From Immersiella caudata (lineage: Eukaryota > Ascomycota > Sordariomycetes > Sordariales > Lasiosphaeriaceae): a stretch of DNA of 64,000 nucleotides. Of the stretch, positions 23,212 to 33,095 are shown in pieces. The stretch lies in NCBI GenBank assembly GCA_030512335.1, contig JAULSU010000002.1, forward strand, positions 310,001 through 374,000. Direction: 5' to 3'. A program made the position numbers and the translations under genes. The notes under the pieces were generated by a model, which worked only from the letters and a program-made list of their open reading frames with translations, was not told the origin of the DNA and ran no database searches. Each line of letters opens with the position of its first letter. Positions within the stretch are counted from its first letter, which is position 1.

Positions 23212-24513
23212 CTATTCAACCTTCTCCCTCCCAGCTTCAGCCCTCCCCAATACAACCCTCAGCGCATTTAACCCCTCTTTACACTCATCACCAAACCCCT
23301 TTTCTTCCTCTCCTGCCGGAAGCACTCCCCTTACAACCGACACGTCCCTTCCATAGAATCCCTTGTTCTCTTCTTCCCTCTCCGTGATCATCACCCCCTC
23401 CGCCTGCACACCGCAATACAGCCCCGCCGAGCGCACATAGCATTGAATCGGCTGATTCAAGGCCTCTCTCACTCCACCCTTCCTGTTTTCTTCCCCTCCT
23501 TCCCCTCCCTCACCACTCTGTTCACGTCCACAGCCTTCACACCTCTCTTTCTTATCAGAGCTTCCCATGCCCATCCCAAAAGGAAACCCTACGCCACCTC
23601 CGACTCCTTTCCTTCCCACCGCAACCACACCCTCTGCGCTGCCCATCGTCATGGTACGTCCTCCTCCTTGGAGTAACATATCCAAACCCTCCTTCGTCTT
23701 GATGACATACACACGATCGGAAACGTCGAGTCCCATTGCGAAGGGGCCCGCGCCGAGGGATGTAGTTTTTACGAGGACGGGAGGGGCCCATGAGGATGCC
23801 GATGAGGTATCTGGGCCTGGGTTGGGATGAGGACGACGAACCAGGAGAATACCTGAGCCGGTGGAAATAGTAACATGTCGTAGACCAACACGGAAGGTCG
23901 TCAAGATGAGTAGGGCGGTGCAGTTCTCTGCAGACAATGAAGAGGCGGGGATGAGTTCGTGTCCATGTCCACGTCCATGTCCACGTCCGCGCGTCGTCGT
24001 CTGTTGAGACGGAGAAGATGCGGTGTCTACGCGGCACATTACACATTAGCAACCTTGCGAGCCTGCGCCCCTCTCCATCGCTACCCCAGAAGGATTCGTG
24101 ACATGGAATAAAAGGAAAGAGAAAAGAAGGAGAAAGAAAAAGGAGTAAAAAAACATACCACTGCCACTGAAAGTAAATCCCTCCAGAATCTTGGTTGCTT
24201 TCCAAAGCTCCCTAGCAGCAGACTCCGGGATGAAACTATTCGTGCCTCGGCGGACAGCGATAGCGTTCACGGGTGTTGCAACAGCGCCGATGATTCGCTC
24301 GAGGTGATGCTGCCATGCGGGTGTTGGCTGAGGAGGAACTTGGAGGGCAATTGGGGGTATCGATTGGGGATGTTTATGTTTTTGTTGGTCGTTGTTGACA
24401 TTGTTGTAGTTGAGGTCATCCTTGGCGATATCCTGGCTGCTATGGTTCGTATTGTTGTCCTGCAGGGACTCATAACGAGGAGGATCTTGCGTGTCCAGTT
24501 CTACACGAGCCAT
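23212..24513 (-). CDS. SYLF (Ysc84-type) domain protein
   Basis: Two exons on the minus strand, 24513-24159 and 24026-23212, 389 residues. The 132-base intron has a pyrimidine-rich tract. The SYLF core is recognisable as CTALLILTTFRVGLRHVTI, then GSGILLVRR, SWAPPVLVKTTSLGAGPFAM and DVSDRVYVIKTKEGLDMLL. Ysc84/Lsb3-type proteins bind phosphoinositides and actin at endocytic patches, usually with a C-terminal SH3 domain, which is absent here. The domain is interrupted by a Gly/Glu-rich low-complexity insert of about 50 residues, with the remainder (QCYVRSAGLYCGVQAEGVMI) after it. An RGRGHGRGHGH His/Gly/Arg repeat precedes the domain. The role is probably membrane- or actin-associated, inferred from the family. 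Confidence 0.8.
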
Positions 24514-25483
24514 GGTGAAATGGTTGGGAAACGTTGGTTTGGTACCTTTGGGAGAGTGGTGTTCTCGGCTTGGCTTGTCTTGGCAAACTGCCCCTGAATC
24601 TCACCGTCTCCAGTTTTCGCACTGCAACTTCCATCCAGACATTCAAAGTGGACTGACACATTGACTTATACTATTTTTTTGGCTAGATATCCCAATTAGA
24701 GACACGTGTTTTGACGAAGAGAGTCGGGCCAGATTTTCTGTGGTGCGTCATCAGGAGACGTGTCAGTCAATTGCGTGGTGTGCCTATGACGCGTCCCAAG
24801 AGGCTTCTTTTGTTTGTGCTTTGATCAGGGTTAGGGTTCACGTATCAGGGGCGAAAAAGGGGGTAACCCCTAGCCTTGTTTTTTTCAAGGGGTCAGGATG
24901 TGTCTCTTTACAACACCATTCCACAAGCATACCTAGGTATGCAGCTTCCTACAGTAGCGGCATATCTGAATGAAACAGTCAAATTATCGTGACAAAAGAG
25001 CTAATACAAAAAAATGTGGTCAAAAGCATCACAGAGCTTGAGAAGGGTACGCAAGAGGACAAAATTTGACTTTTAAATCAAAAAAGAAAGAAAAAAACAA
25101 GGCAAAACCCAGCTGCTTCCAAAACTTGACTATGTCTGAGGAGGAGGAGGAGGAGGGTGGAGGCGGAGTGGAACTTGGTGGGGTGCTGCTTGTTGAGGAT
25201 GCCTCTCCGTTGCTTCGAACGCAGACCTGACGACGCGCCTCTCCGTCGAGGTCGACGAAGAGGGCTGCTTCGCAGGCTGAGAGGGGGCCGGCGAGTCAAG
25301 GGTTCAGATTCTGCAGCGCAACGACGGTGAGGCGAAGGTCGTCGGAAAGCGATGAGCAATTCGTGTAGTCGATATCGTAGCCGCTGATTTGGGTGTAGCC
25401 GCGGGCACGAAGCATCTGTGCCCGCAGAGACGACGGAAGGGTCGGGGGTCATGCAGATGCCGAAGGGTGGGGTGGTTGATGAT
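24514..25483. other. intergenic, about 1 kb
   Basis: Contains two adjacent telomere-like units (AGGGTTAGGGTT, 24827-24838) about 315 bases upstream of the SYLF start; it could be a telobox-type promoter element or chance. A short GAGGAGGAGG run lies at about 25139-25153. No gene recognised. Confidence 0.4.
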
Positions 25484-26206
25484 GCCATTTCGTACGCAGC
25501 AGCTGTAACCTGGGGCGAGAGTGTAGGGGTCTTGATTCGCGTCCAAGCTGGGGTTCCAACTCCAGCAGCTGGGCGAGAGTGATGCCGTTGGCGGCGGCGA
25601 CGTAGTAGCAGCGGTTGGCCACGTCAAGGTTGGGCGGGGACTAGAGCTAGTAGATGCTGTCTTAGGCCATAGTGTCGTCGAGGTAGTTTGTGTATTTTGT
25701 GCATCCCGCCAACGTCCCCGGGGCCGTGGGGAGCGGGGATACGGTGGTGGCCACCATGGTCGGCCACGCGGTGCCTGTCGCGAGCACGGCGGCGCTGGGG
25801 ATGGCTATGGTGGGGGCCAGGAGGCCGTCCGGGCGGCTCAGGCAAATGTATTGGCCCACCACACGGCGGAAGTTGGTGCACACGCTGTTGATGCTTGGAT
25901 TCTAGGTGACGAACATGCTAGGGCTGACGGTGATGGAAGCGGCCGCGATGATGGAATCGCGCGTGTCGATCTCTCCCGGACAAGATACCTCCGACACTGG
26001 CCCAAGAGGCACAGCTTGGTGCCGGCCGGCAGAGATGAGCAGTCCTTGAGCCCGCCGGAGCCGTAGATGGCAAAGGTGCTGACGTTTTGGGCGGCGGCGA
26101 TGCTGTTGCAAGTGTCACTGGCCTGGATCGTGTAGAGGGTCATGAAGCCACCAGCTGTCACTCTTGTTGAATTTATGCACCTAGGGTTGCTGTGCCACAG
26201 CCACAA
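25484..26206 (-). pseudogene. LysM-domain protein relic (three LysM-like modules)
   Basis: Reading the minus strand, three LysM-like modules occur in order but in different frames. Module 1 is around YTIQASDTCNSIAAAQ (frame ending near 26030). Module 2 is around DSIIAAASITVSPSMF and VCTNFRRVVGQYICL. Module 3 is around ANRCYYVAAANGITLAQLLE. A TAG (25904-25902) stands where the second module normally has the Trp of the WNP motif, more stops lie between modules 2 and 3, and at least one frameshift lies between modules 1 and 2. LysM proteins bind chitin and in fungi are often secreted; this copy cannot make a full product. No intact signal peptide was located. It lies tail to tail from the GH71 relic that starts 500 bases away. 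Confidence 0.65.
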
Positions 26207-26706
26207 GACCTACCTTCATTTCTTTCCCGTACTAGAGTAACTTGAACCTCCAACTCAGATGCGGGGTACTGAACGACAATATTCAATACCAAGGCAAATG
26301 TGACTACCTCAGCGCCAACTTCGTGCTTCTTGGGAAGGAGCCCCTTGGATGAGCCCCACTTCCGATTCAGGCAGACACAGAACCCCGGAGAACTTGCCCC
26401 AACCCAACGTCTCGGACCTGTTACACAACTTGAAGCCTTGTTCTACGCCACCCTGATGCCCCTTTTCCAACATGTCATTTCGGCCATGCAAGGCCGTAAT
26501 GGGGGAGACCTCAACGCAGAGGAAATGGTAGGCGAAAGATCAAATATCTAGTTGCCAGGAGGAAGGCACGGAGAGGGTTAGTTGCCCATCCCCACAATAC
26601 TCGCTCCTTCCACGTTTTCTCGTTCAAGGGCTCGGGCGCAGCTTGGACCTCCACACTCGTTTTTCTCGCCTTCATTCTTATCCTTTTTCCCTACACGCTG
26701 CTCAAA
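26207..26706. other. intergenic between LysM and GH71 relics
   Basis: The two relics are transcribed away from each other, so their promoters would have been here. No intact gene seen. Confidence 0.4.
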
Positions 26707-27554
26707 ATGGGCCCAGGTGTGCTCACCACCTGGCTCATCACCTGGCTCATCACCTGTCTCTTGGCCGCTCGCAATGTTCGAGCGAACGTCCAGGTCGTCT
26801 TTGCCCACTTCATGGTGGGCAACACGGCGTCGTACTCGGTGGCCGACTGGCAAGACGACATCAGCAAAGCGGCGGCGGCGCACATCGACGGCTTTGTGCT
26901 GAAAATGGCGCGCGGCGAGGCGACCAACGGGGCATCGCTGGCCAACGCCTTCACGGCGGCCAAAAACCTCAGGTCCACGTTCAACCTGCTCTTCAGCTTC
27001 GTCTACGCCGGCAACGGGCTGTGGGACAAGGCCGACGTCATCGCTCTCATCAACACGTACGCGCCCAACGCCGCCTACTACCGGGGCGGGTCGCAGCCGC
27101 TCGTTAGCACGTTCGAGGGCCCCGCGGCATCGGTCGACTGGGTCGATATCAAGGCCGCCACCCCGGCTGCTTCTTCATGCCGAGCTGTTCCTCCCTCGGT
27201 GCGGGTCCGGCCTGGGCCAAGGGCACCGCCGACGGGCTGTTCAGCTGGGCGGCGTAGCCTGAAGGTCCCAACAGCATGAGCACCTTCACCGACAACTCGT
27301 ACCGCGACGCCCTCGGCGGCGCACCCTACATGATGCCCGTTGCGCCGTGGTTCTACACCAACATGCCCGGCTTCCGCAAGAACTGGCTGTGGCGCGGTGA
27401 CGACCTGTGGTTCGACCGCTGTGTGCACCTCATGACGCTGCAGCCGGCCTACGTGCAAATCATCTCGTGGAACGACTACGGGTGTTCAGGTGGCGCGAAC
27501 ATCGGCAGGTCTGAGGTGCCAAAAAGTCATTCCAAGCAGTGGCACAGACACTGA
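26707..27554 (+). pseudogene. GH71 alpha-1,3-glucanase relic
   Basis: The start (MGPGVLTTWLITWLITCLLA) looks like a signal peptide whose WLIT unit is tandemly repeated. The mature part VQVVFAHFMVGNTASYS and DWQDDISKAAAAHIDGF is typical of glycoside hydrolase family 71, which cleaves alpha-1,3-glucan (mutan) in fungal walls. After ...WVDIKAAT (near 27160) two extra C shift the frame; the family sequence then continues in the new frame (GCFFMPSCSSLG, ADGLFSWAA). A TAG at 27255-27257 stands at the position of a conserved Trp. PYMMPVAPWFYTNMPGF and GDDLWFDR follow, and the family similarity stops at IISWNDYG near 27480. It is therefore broken by a frameshift, a nonsense codon and loss of its C-terminus. 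An active two-part gene is very unlikely. Confidence 0.8.
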
Positions 27555-27822
27555 CACTTTGATATTGCTGCGCATGATCCCCGTGCAAAGCAAAAGACAC
27601 TGCCAAGTTGGTCGCCAAATAAGAAAAGAATATATCCGGGTGCGATAATTATGGTAAACATGTAAAAGACAGCTGGCATTTAGCCAGAAGAAAACAACAA
27701 AAGAAACCTGAGCTAATAGCACGCTAATCCTCATGCCAACCCCCCCGACACTTCAATACCCTCACGTAATTATTACCACAGTTCCTGGGGCACATATCCA
27801 CCGTCAAGTTATCCGTCAGACA

Positions 27823-28755
27823 CCTCTAGTGAAATCCCGCGCCATTGTGCACATTGGCACCGTAGCTAGTCTGGGCAACGCGCCACCCATCCGTGTAGCC
27901 CCCGTACTGAAAAGTGCCCCCGTTCCCGCAGGAATCCCCCACCTTTTTGCCGCTTGGGAGCTTACACTCGGTCCTGTCCGTCTGGTGTGCCTTGCCGGCG
28001 TTCCAGAGTATGTAGGCGGGGGCGGCTTTGTTGGACGCATCCGAGTTGTAAAGCTGCCAGCGAATCACAGCGAGATACTCTCGGCTCCGGTTCCGGCTTG
28101 AGGGTCGGGTCGGGCTTGGGTGTTGTTGTTGCAGTGGTTGGTTTCGGCGTCGTCATGGGCGCGCGGTATACGCAGAGCGATGTGATTATCCAATGTCGCT
28201 GGTGGTTCCGGAGACGGCAACGGGGACGAGATAGCCCGGGGCCATGGCCATGTACTTCTCGTATGGGTTGTGTGGTGATAAGTGGCCATTTTTGTCAATG
28301 CCGCTGGCCAGTATCACATTCGGCACATACTCGGCATCCTGAGGATTCCCCCAACGCCCCGGTACCCCGAGACCTCCCCCTTGATGCTCGGGATGTTGAA
28401 CTGATTGTGAACCGCAGCAACAACAACTGCCCCCTTATCGCCGAGAAGCTTGACGACTTGGCCTGTGCGAACCCTCGAGATGTTAGGCACAGTCCCTGCA
28501 AGGCGAGTAAACGCTGGATAGGGAGATAGTACTCACGGCATGTTATCCAGAGGGCCTTTGGATAGGCGTCAGTTCCGCCTTGTTGGCAACTCTAATCGCC
28601 AGGATGACAATCGCACGTTTTACCCGCTCAGGGTTTTCCGTCACGTCTAGTCGTACAGCGGCGAGCGGTACTAGCATCTGTCGTTCATGAATCACGTTGG
28701 GGGAGCTCAAGTCTGGGCTCGAGATAGCTTCAGCGAGAGCCACAAGGACCTAGGC
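27823..28755 (-). pseudogene. relic of a multidomain secreted protein, probably subtilase-like
   Basis: Minus-strand segments in several frames read like one decayed protein. An upstream piece (about 28740-28550) includes RAIVILAIRVANKAELT. A middle piece resembles the core of subtilisin-type (S8) proteases around the oxyanion Asn: LLGDKGAVVVAAVHNQF, then EYVPNVILASGIDKNGHLSP and YEKYMAMAPGYLVPVAV, ending in a TAA near 28181. A Pro/Thr/Glu-rich linker and a last piece (about 28068-27823) with GDSCGNGGTFQYGGYTDGW, ending FH-stop, follow. Stops and frame changes separate the pieces. The S8 assignment rests on remembered patterns and is uncertain; the C-terminal piece is unrecognised. Confidence 0.4.
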
Positions 28756-29584
28756 TTTCGTACACAGCCGAGTTTGGTCGCCGATTGAAGAACCGCTTTG
28801 TTGGGGATTTTGGGAAGGAACAATTGAGCTAGCTTTCTTTGTCTAAGCGAATTTCATTCTCCAACGGTGGGTTTGGAGCTGAAAAGCGACAAGAGCTTCT
28901 AAAGGAAGGAGCTACCCGCACATCAATGGCGGTGTCAGCCCACCTCAAAATTCCTGTTTTTTGAGATCATCTTCAGCTTCGCAATCCTGGTCGGAGCTTC
29001 TGTGACCCTGTCCTGCAGTTGGTGCAAAAGGACACCAAAGTCGTCACGCAACCACACCGCGAAAAGTCAAGCGCAAGCCCCATGAAAAGACCGTGCGGCG
29101 AGCACATCACCGAACATCCTGAACTCGGGCCTCTTTTCACAGGGTAATGAGGGGTTTTGGCTTCGATCTTTGGGGCAGCCAAACGAAGGCATGGATGGCG
29201 TCTGCATGTGCGCGGCTCAGCGACAAAGGCCCCAATGGTTCATCATTTTCGGGACCGCGGAAAGCCCCGCGCGAGCCCATCACGTCCTCTGGATTGGCTG
29301 CAGCATTTCCCCATCTCATTCGAGCGGCTTGGCGTCGATGCTGACATGCCAGTTTCGCTCTGGATACCACGCCAAGCACGACGCGAACCAGATCCTTGAC
29401 CAAGCAAACCCGGCATCTGGAGATATGGACCAGGGTATTCCAGCAATGGTTCCACTGAAATCAGTCTGGTGGGGCGGAATCTGGGCGAGGGCAGGGTCCC
29501 TTGCTCTGGTATAAGTCCCCTCGGTCCATTTCAATCGCATCTTCATCCAGCGCACGCAAGACTTGTGCTCCGTCGAACGCCAAA
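28756..29584. other. intergenic, 0.8 kb
   Basis: No gene recognised; it should hold the promoter of the coiled-coil hypothetical protein at 29585. Confidence 0.4.
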
Positions 29585-30607
29585 ATGGAGCAGCGGTCGG
29601 CTCTCTGGAACCCTCACGTCGCGTTAGGCCTCCGGGCTGCCGGCGTAAACGCAAACGAGATCCTCTGCGTCGGAACCACATCAACCTCCGGCCTCGAGCC
29701 CTGTCACTGCACCCGGGTCGTCTCGCCTTCGGACACCGACGTCGCGAATCGTCTTCTCGCCGAGATGGCCTCGCACATGCCCGATCAAATCGATCACGAT
29801 GCTCTTCTTCGACTCGCGGAAGCTTGTCTTTGTCCCACGAACCCCAACCCTCATCGCGGCTCTCAAGAAGCCGCTGTCATCTATCGCTGGACCGAGATGC
29901 TCTCCGCGGAGGCGTGTGTCCTAAGGGCTCCGGTTGTCCCAGTTTCGCCGAAGTCACGGGGAGAAAAGAAGACGTCAAACCCCCGGATTGCGACAGATCT
30001 GACTATTCACATCGAACCTCTAGAACCCGTCATCAGGTTCCCAACGCCGACGCCAATGTCTCCAGCAGATTTTAACAACCTTGGTCGCAAGTCGAGGACG
30101 GTCAAAACTATCACTATCCCACACAGGGACGGTCCGATCGACACCACTGCTGTGATCACGAGAACTCACCAAAGCGAGACCGAACTCCCGCCAACACCCC
30201 CAGACAGCGCAACGCTGGCCTCCCATTCCTACCCGGTGAATAACGTCGCCAACCATAACGCGTCGGAGCTCCACCGGCTTCCAACCAGTATCCCTTCCCC
30301 GGCATCATGCGAGGCATCTACATCGACAAAGCACCTCAATGCTTCCGCACCATGCCCTCTCCAGCCTTTGCATCTCGCATCGCCAAAGTTTCAGGGTAGA
30401 TTATACCCCGACAGTCCGAGACAGCAACACAATGGGGAAGTCGCCATGGCACAACTACTGGCTGAAAGCCTGGCTCACATGAGACAGCTTCTCAAGGAGA
30501 TGGGTGCGCTGAGAAACGAAGTTGGCGAGTGCAGGGAGGAGGTACAGCGGTTGCGGGGAGAGTTGGCCGCCGTCGAGGGTCTTTCAGGCGGGCATAAGGA
30601 GAACTGA
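29585..30607 (+). CDS. hypothetical protein with C-terminal coiled coil
   Basis: Single exon, 340 residues, ATG at 29585. Not recognised. The N-terminal half contains possible folded stretches (EILCVGTTSTSGLEPCHCTR; AEMASHMPDQIDHDALLRLA). Residues 120-290 are Pro/Ser/Thr-rich and probably disordered. The last 50 residues (LAHMRQLLKEMGALRNEVG, ECREEVQRLRGELAAVEGL) form a heptad-patterned coiled coil. No signal peptide or membrane segment. Coding potential is supported by length, an ATG start and consistent composition; function is unknown. Confidence 0.55.
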   Translation: MEQRSALWNPHVALGLRAAGVNANEILCVGTTSTSGLEPCHCTRVVSPSDTDVANRLLAEMASHMPDQIDHDALLRLAEACLCPTNPNPHRGSQEAAVIYRWTEMLSAEACVLRAPVVPVSPKSRGEKKTSNPRIATDLTIHIEPLEPVIRFPTPTPMSPADFNNLGRKSRTVKTITIPHRDGPIDTTAVITRTHQSETELPPTPPDSATLASHSYPVNNVANHNASELHRLPTSIPSPASCEASTSTKHLNASAPCPLQPLHLASPKFQGRLYPDSPRQQHNGEVAMAQLLAESLAHMRQLLKEMGALRNEVGECREEVQRLRGELAAVEGLSGGHKEN

Positions 30608-31447
30608 AGGAGGGGCAAACACGAGCGAGAAGAGCAGGGATCGACAGAGAGCGACATCTTCAGCGATTAAGACCGGAGAGGACAAATGGCTGCGGAGCTT
30701 CGGGCTGAGAATTGTATAGGGCATTATTGTATGGGGGCTGGACGGGATGATATCCAAGATTAGCAAAGGAAACGAGAAGCAACGGAGGCTTGCGCCTTGC
30801 AGCCGAACAGGAGATTGATAAGCGCTGACAAGACCTTTTGTTGCTTGGTTGCTTATTAAGAGACAGGCAGCCTTTACATGAACACTTTGTCTGATCGCAG
30901 TTTTCATTCAGGGGATCAGGGGTTGCAGCGGCGATGTGAGAGAATCCATTCCATGGCCATCTCATTTCTCTAAGATTCTGTTAGACGGAATGAATTCCGC
31001 ATCCGACTGGCGAGAGAAATGCGAATGCGAAACTGGTGCTTATCTTGCAACCGTCGTGTAACCATCATCGACATCTCCTGCGGGCGTTCTCATTGGTGAC
31101 GCGTGTGGTACATTTGCCAAAAGAGAGACAGGCGACTCGGATACAACTTGATATCTGCCGAACTGCAAGGGTCACTTTGGTCCACTGCGAACAGCGTATA
31201 GCTTGTCTGCTTTGCTGAGGGCCTACGAAATAAAGTTCTTACTTAGTTACTCCCGTCCCACTGGCAGAATGTATACCCTCCGGATTGAGATATTGATACG
31301 ACGACAGCTGCAGTCCAAAGCCTTAGGGAACTCAAAGTTCGTACATGCTACAGCCGGTGTCAAATCCGAGAGCTCTTATACAACCCGGCCATCCAACAAC
31401 ACCCCGTCTTCCTCTCCAAACTCACCTAGTACCAACTAACCGCCAAA
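30608..31447. other. intergenic, 0.84 kb
   Basis: No coding feature recognised. Contains the 3' UTR of the preceding gene and the promoter of the GNAT gene. Confidence 0.4.
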
Positions 31448-32350
31448 ATGTCAACTCCCTCCGAATCCTCTCGCTTCCAAATCCGCCCCCTCCACCCCTC
31501 CCACATTCCCTTCGCCCGCACCCTCTTAACCCACCCCAACATCTTCCACTCCCCCGTCTGGTCCGTTCTTTACCCCACCGCCCAAACCGCCCACGCCTAC
31601 GCCTTCTACACCGCCTGCAAAACACCCATCACCCTCAACACCGCCACAGGTCTCAGCTACGGCCTTTTCGACACGCATTACGTCTTCAAAAACCCCGAGA
31701 GTACCCCCACGGGTGGGAAACTCTACTAGGATTTAAGCAACACTTCTGCGTCTGCAGAGGAACTGTTAGAACAAATGGACTTTCCGTTGGTGAGCATAGC
31801 GATGGCGCACGACGCCGCCGAGCCGCGTGATAACTCCGAGTGGGTTGAAGTCATCAACGTCATTCCGCGCCTGGCGACACTATTTGGGGAGATTGAGAAG
31901 CTAGATGAAAGGGAAGAAAGTATTTGGAAACCGAAGGAAACAGGACAGGTGATATACAGAAGGGGCACGTCGACAAGGGCGGATTATGAAGGGTTGGGAT
32001 GCGCGAAGATGTTGGCGCATTGGTGCATGGGGGAGTGGAAAAGGAGGGGGTATAGGGGGATGCAGCTCGGGGTGGCACATAAGGCAGTGGAGAGGATATT
32101 CACGGTGGGGTTGCCCGAGGGGATGAAGGGAGAGGCGGTGGCGAGGTTGGATACGGAGGGGTATGAGGAGGTGGGGGAGGATGGGGAGAGGGTGAAGCCT
32201 TTTGAGAAGGTGGTGGGGGATGTGCCTTGTGTGAGGGTTTGGGTGGATTTTGAGTGGGGGGTGGAAAGGGGGGGAAAAGGGGGAAAAGCAAAAAAATGCG
32301 TCAAGAGGGAATCGAACCCCCCCCTCAACCTTGGAAGGGTTGAATCCTAA
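31448..32350 (+). pseudogene. GNAT-like N-acetyltransferase with one internal TAG
   Basis: One frame runs from the ATG at 31448 to a stop at 32348-32350, broken only by TAG at 31727-31729. Before it the frame reads SRFQIRPLHPSHIPFARTLL and ends GGKLY; after it it resumes in the same frame as DLSNTSASAEELLEQMDFPL. The stop most simply replaces a Trp codon (TGG to TAG). The acetyl-CoA-binding part of the GNAT fold is visible as TRADYEGLGCAKMLAHWCMG and GYRGMQLGVAHKAV. It would be a cytosolic acetyltransferase of unknown substrate, about 300 residues. No intron with sound signals removes the TAG. The frame's end overlaps the convergent tRNA-Gly(TCC), so the true stop may once have been earlier. 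Alternatives are a sequencing error, readthrough or a recent null allele. Confidence 0.7.
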
Positions 32351-32368
32351 CCACTAGACCATTGACGC
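32297..32368 (-). tRNA. tRNA-Gly (TCC)
   Basis: On the minus strand the 72-nt segment folds as a cloverleaf. The acceptor stem is GCGTCAA/TTGACGC with an A discriminator, and the D loop is TCTAGTGGTTAGGA-like. The anticodon stem CAACC/GGTTG encloses CTTCCAA (anticodon TCC), and the T arm is GGGGG-TTCGATT-CCCTC. No intron. It overlaps the 3' end of the plus-strand GNAT frame. Confidence 0.92.
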
Positions 32369-32665
32369 TGGGTGTTGTCACTGTTGCTGTTGTTTGGTGG
32401 AAAGTGGACTGAAAATTATCCATTTGTGGGTAGCTGGTGTGGATTTGGTGGCGCTGTTGTGGAGTTTCATCAGAGTGGCTTCGGATTTTACAGTGTCCAC
32501 AATCTCCTTGCTTGCGTTGCTGAAAGTGATAGCTATTGGACTAGGTACACATCTGAAGCCAACATGAACTGTGAAAAAGCCAAATTGCTGGCACTCTACA
32601 CCTGCACATTGTGTCCCCTGAATCCAGCCCTAGGCCCTTGAAATCAACAACATGAGCCAGCATGG

Positions 32666-33095
32666 CTATAGCGCAATACACTCGCCCACAAATTTCCCAT
32701 CCCTGACCCCCCGAATATCGCCAGTGTTGAACCAGAACGCCCCGTGACCAGTGCGATACGTAACACCATACCATAGAAGTGCTTCTGGTGAATAGTTGCC
32801 GAGTACCACGAGCGATGACCAGCGTAGTCAAAAGTCCACTGCTTGTCGTTATTGTAGTCGTAGCCATTGCAGTTTCTCCCCCCGATCATTACGGGCATCC
32901 CGTTGATGATGATGTCGTCTCTGACTTCAAAGAAAACGCACGGGCTTGGTCCGTTCTTGTTGTCTGTCACCTCGATCTTCTAACTCGCTTTGGCTGTGGC
33001 TGAGCCGATGAGGTTGAGGGCGATAGGGGCGCCGAATGAGATTTTGGCGGGCGTGGTTGCGGCTATGGTGTATGTTGGGTAAGGTCAAGGGTCAT
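32666..33095 (-). pseudogene. small-protein relic with 5-bp tandem duplication
   Basis: On the minus strand one frame carries KISFGAPIALNLIGSATAKA, a TAG at 32982-32980, then GPSPCVFFEVRDDIIINGMP, NCNGYDYNNDKQWTFDYAGH and SWYSATIHQKHFYG. Directly after this the DNA has a perfect tandem duplication of five bases (CCATA CCATA on the plus strand, 32766-32775), after which the sensible reading moves to another frame and ends at 32666. The ATG at 33095 is out of frame with the body. Family not recognised; the pattern (few Cys, many Gly/Tyr/Trp) resembles small fungal extracellular proteins, but this is inference. At least three lesions make it non-functional. Confidence 0.5.

Noticed and set aside
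31682..31729. A 48-base intron removing the GNAT TAG
   Set aside because: The donor would be GTCTTC without a branch site, and splicing would delete residues that look conserved.
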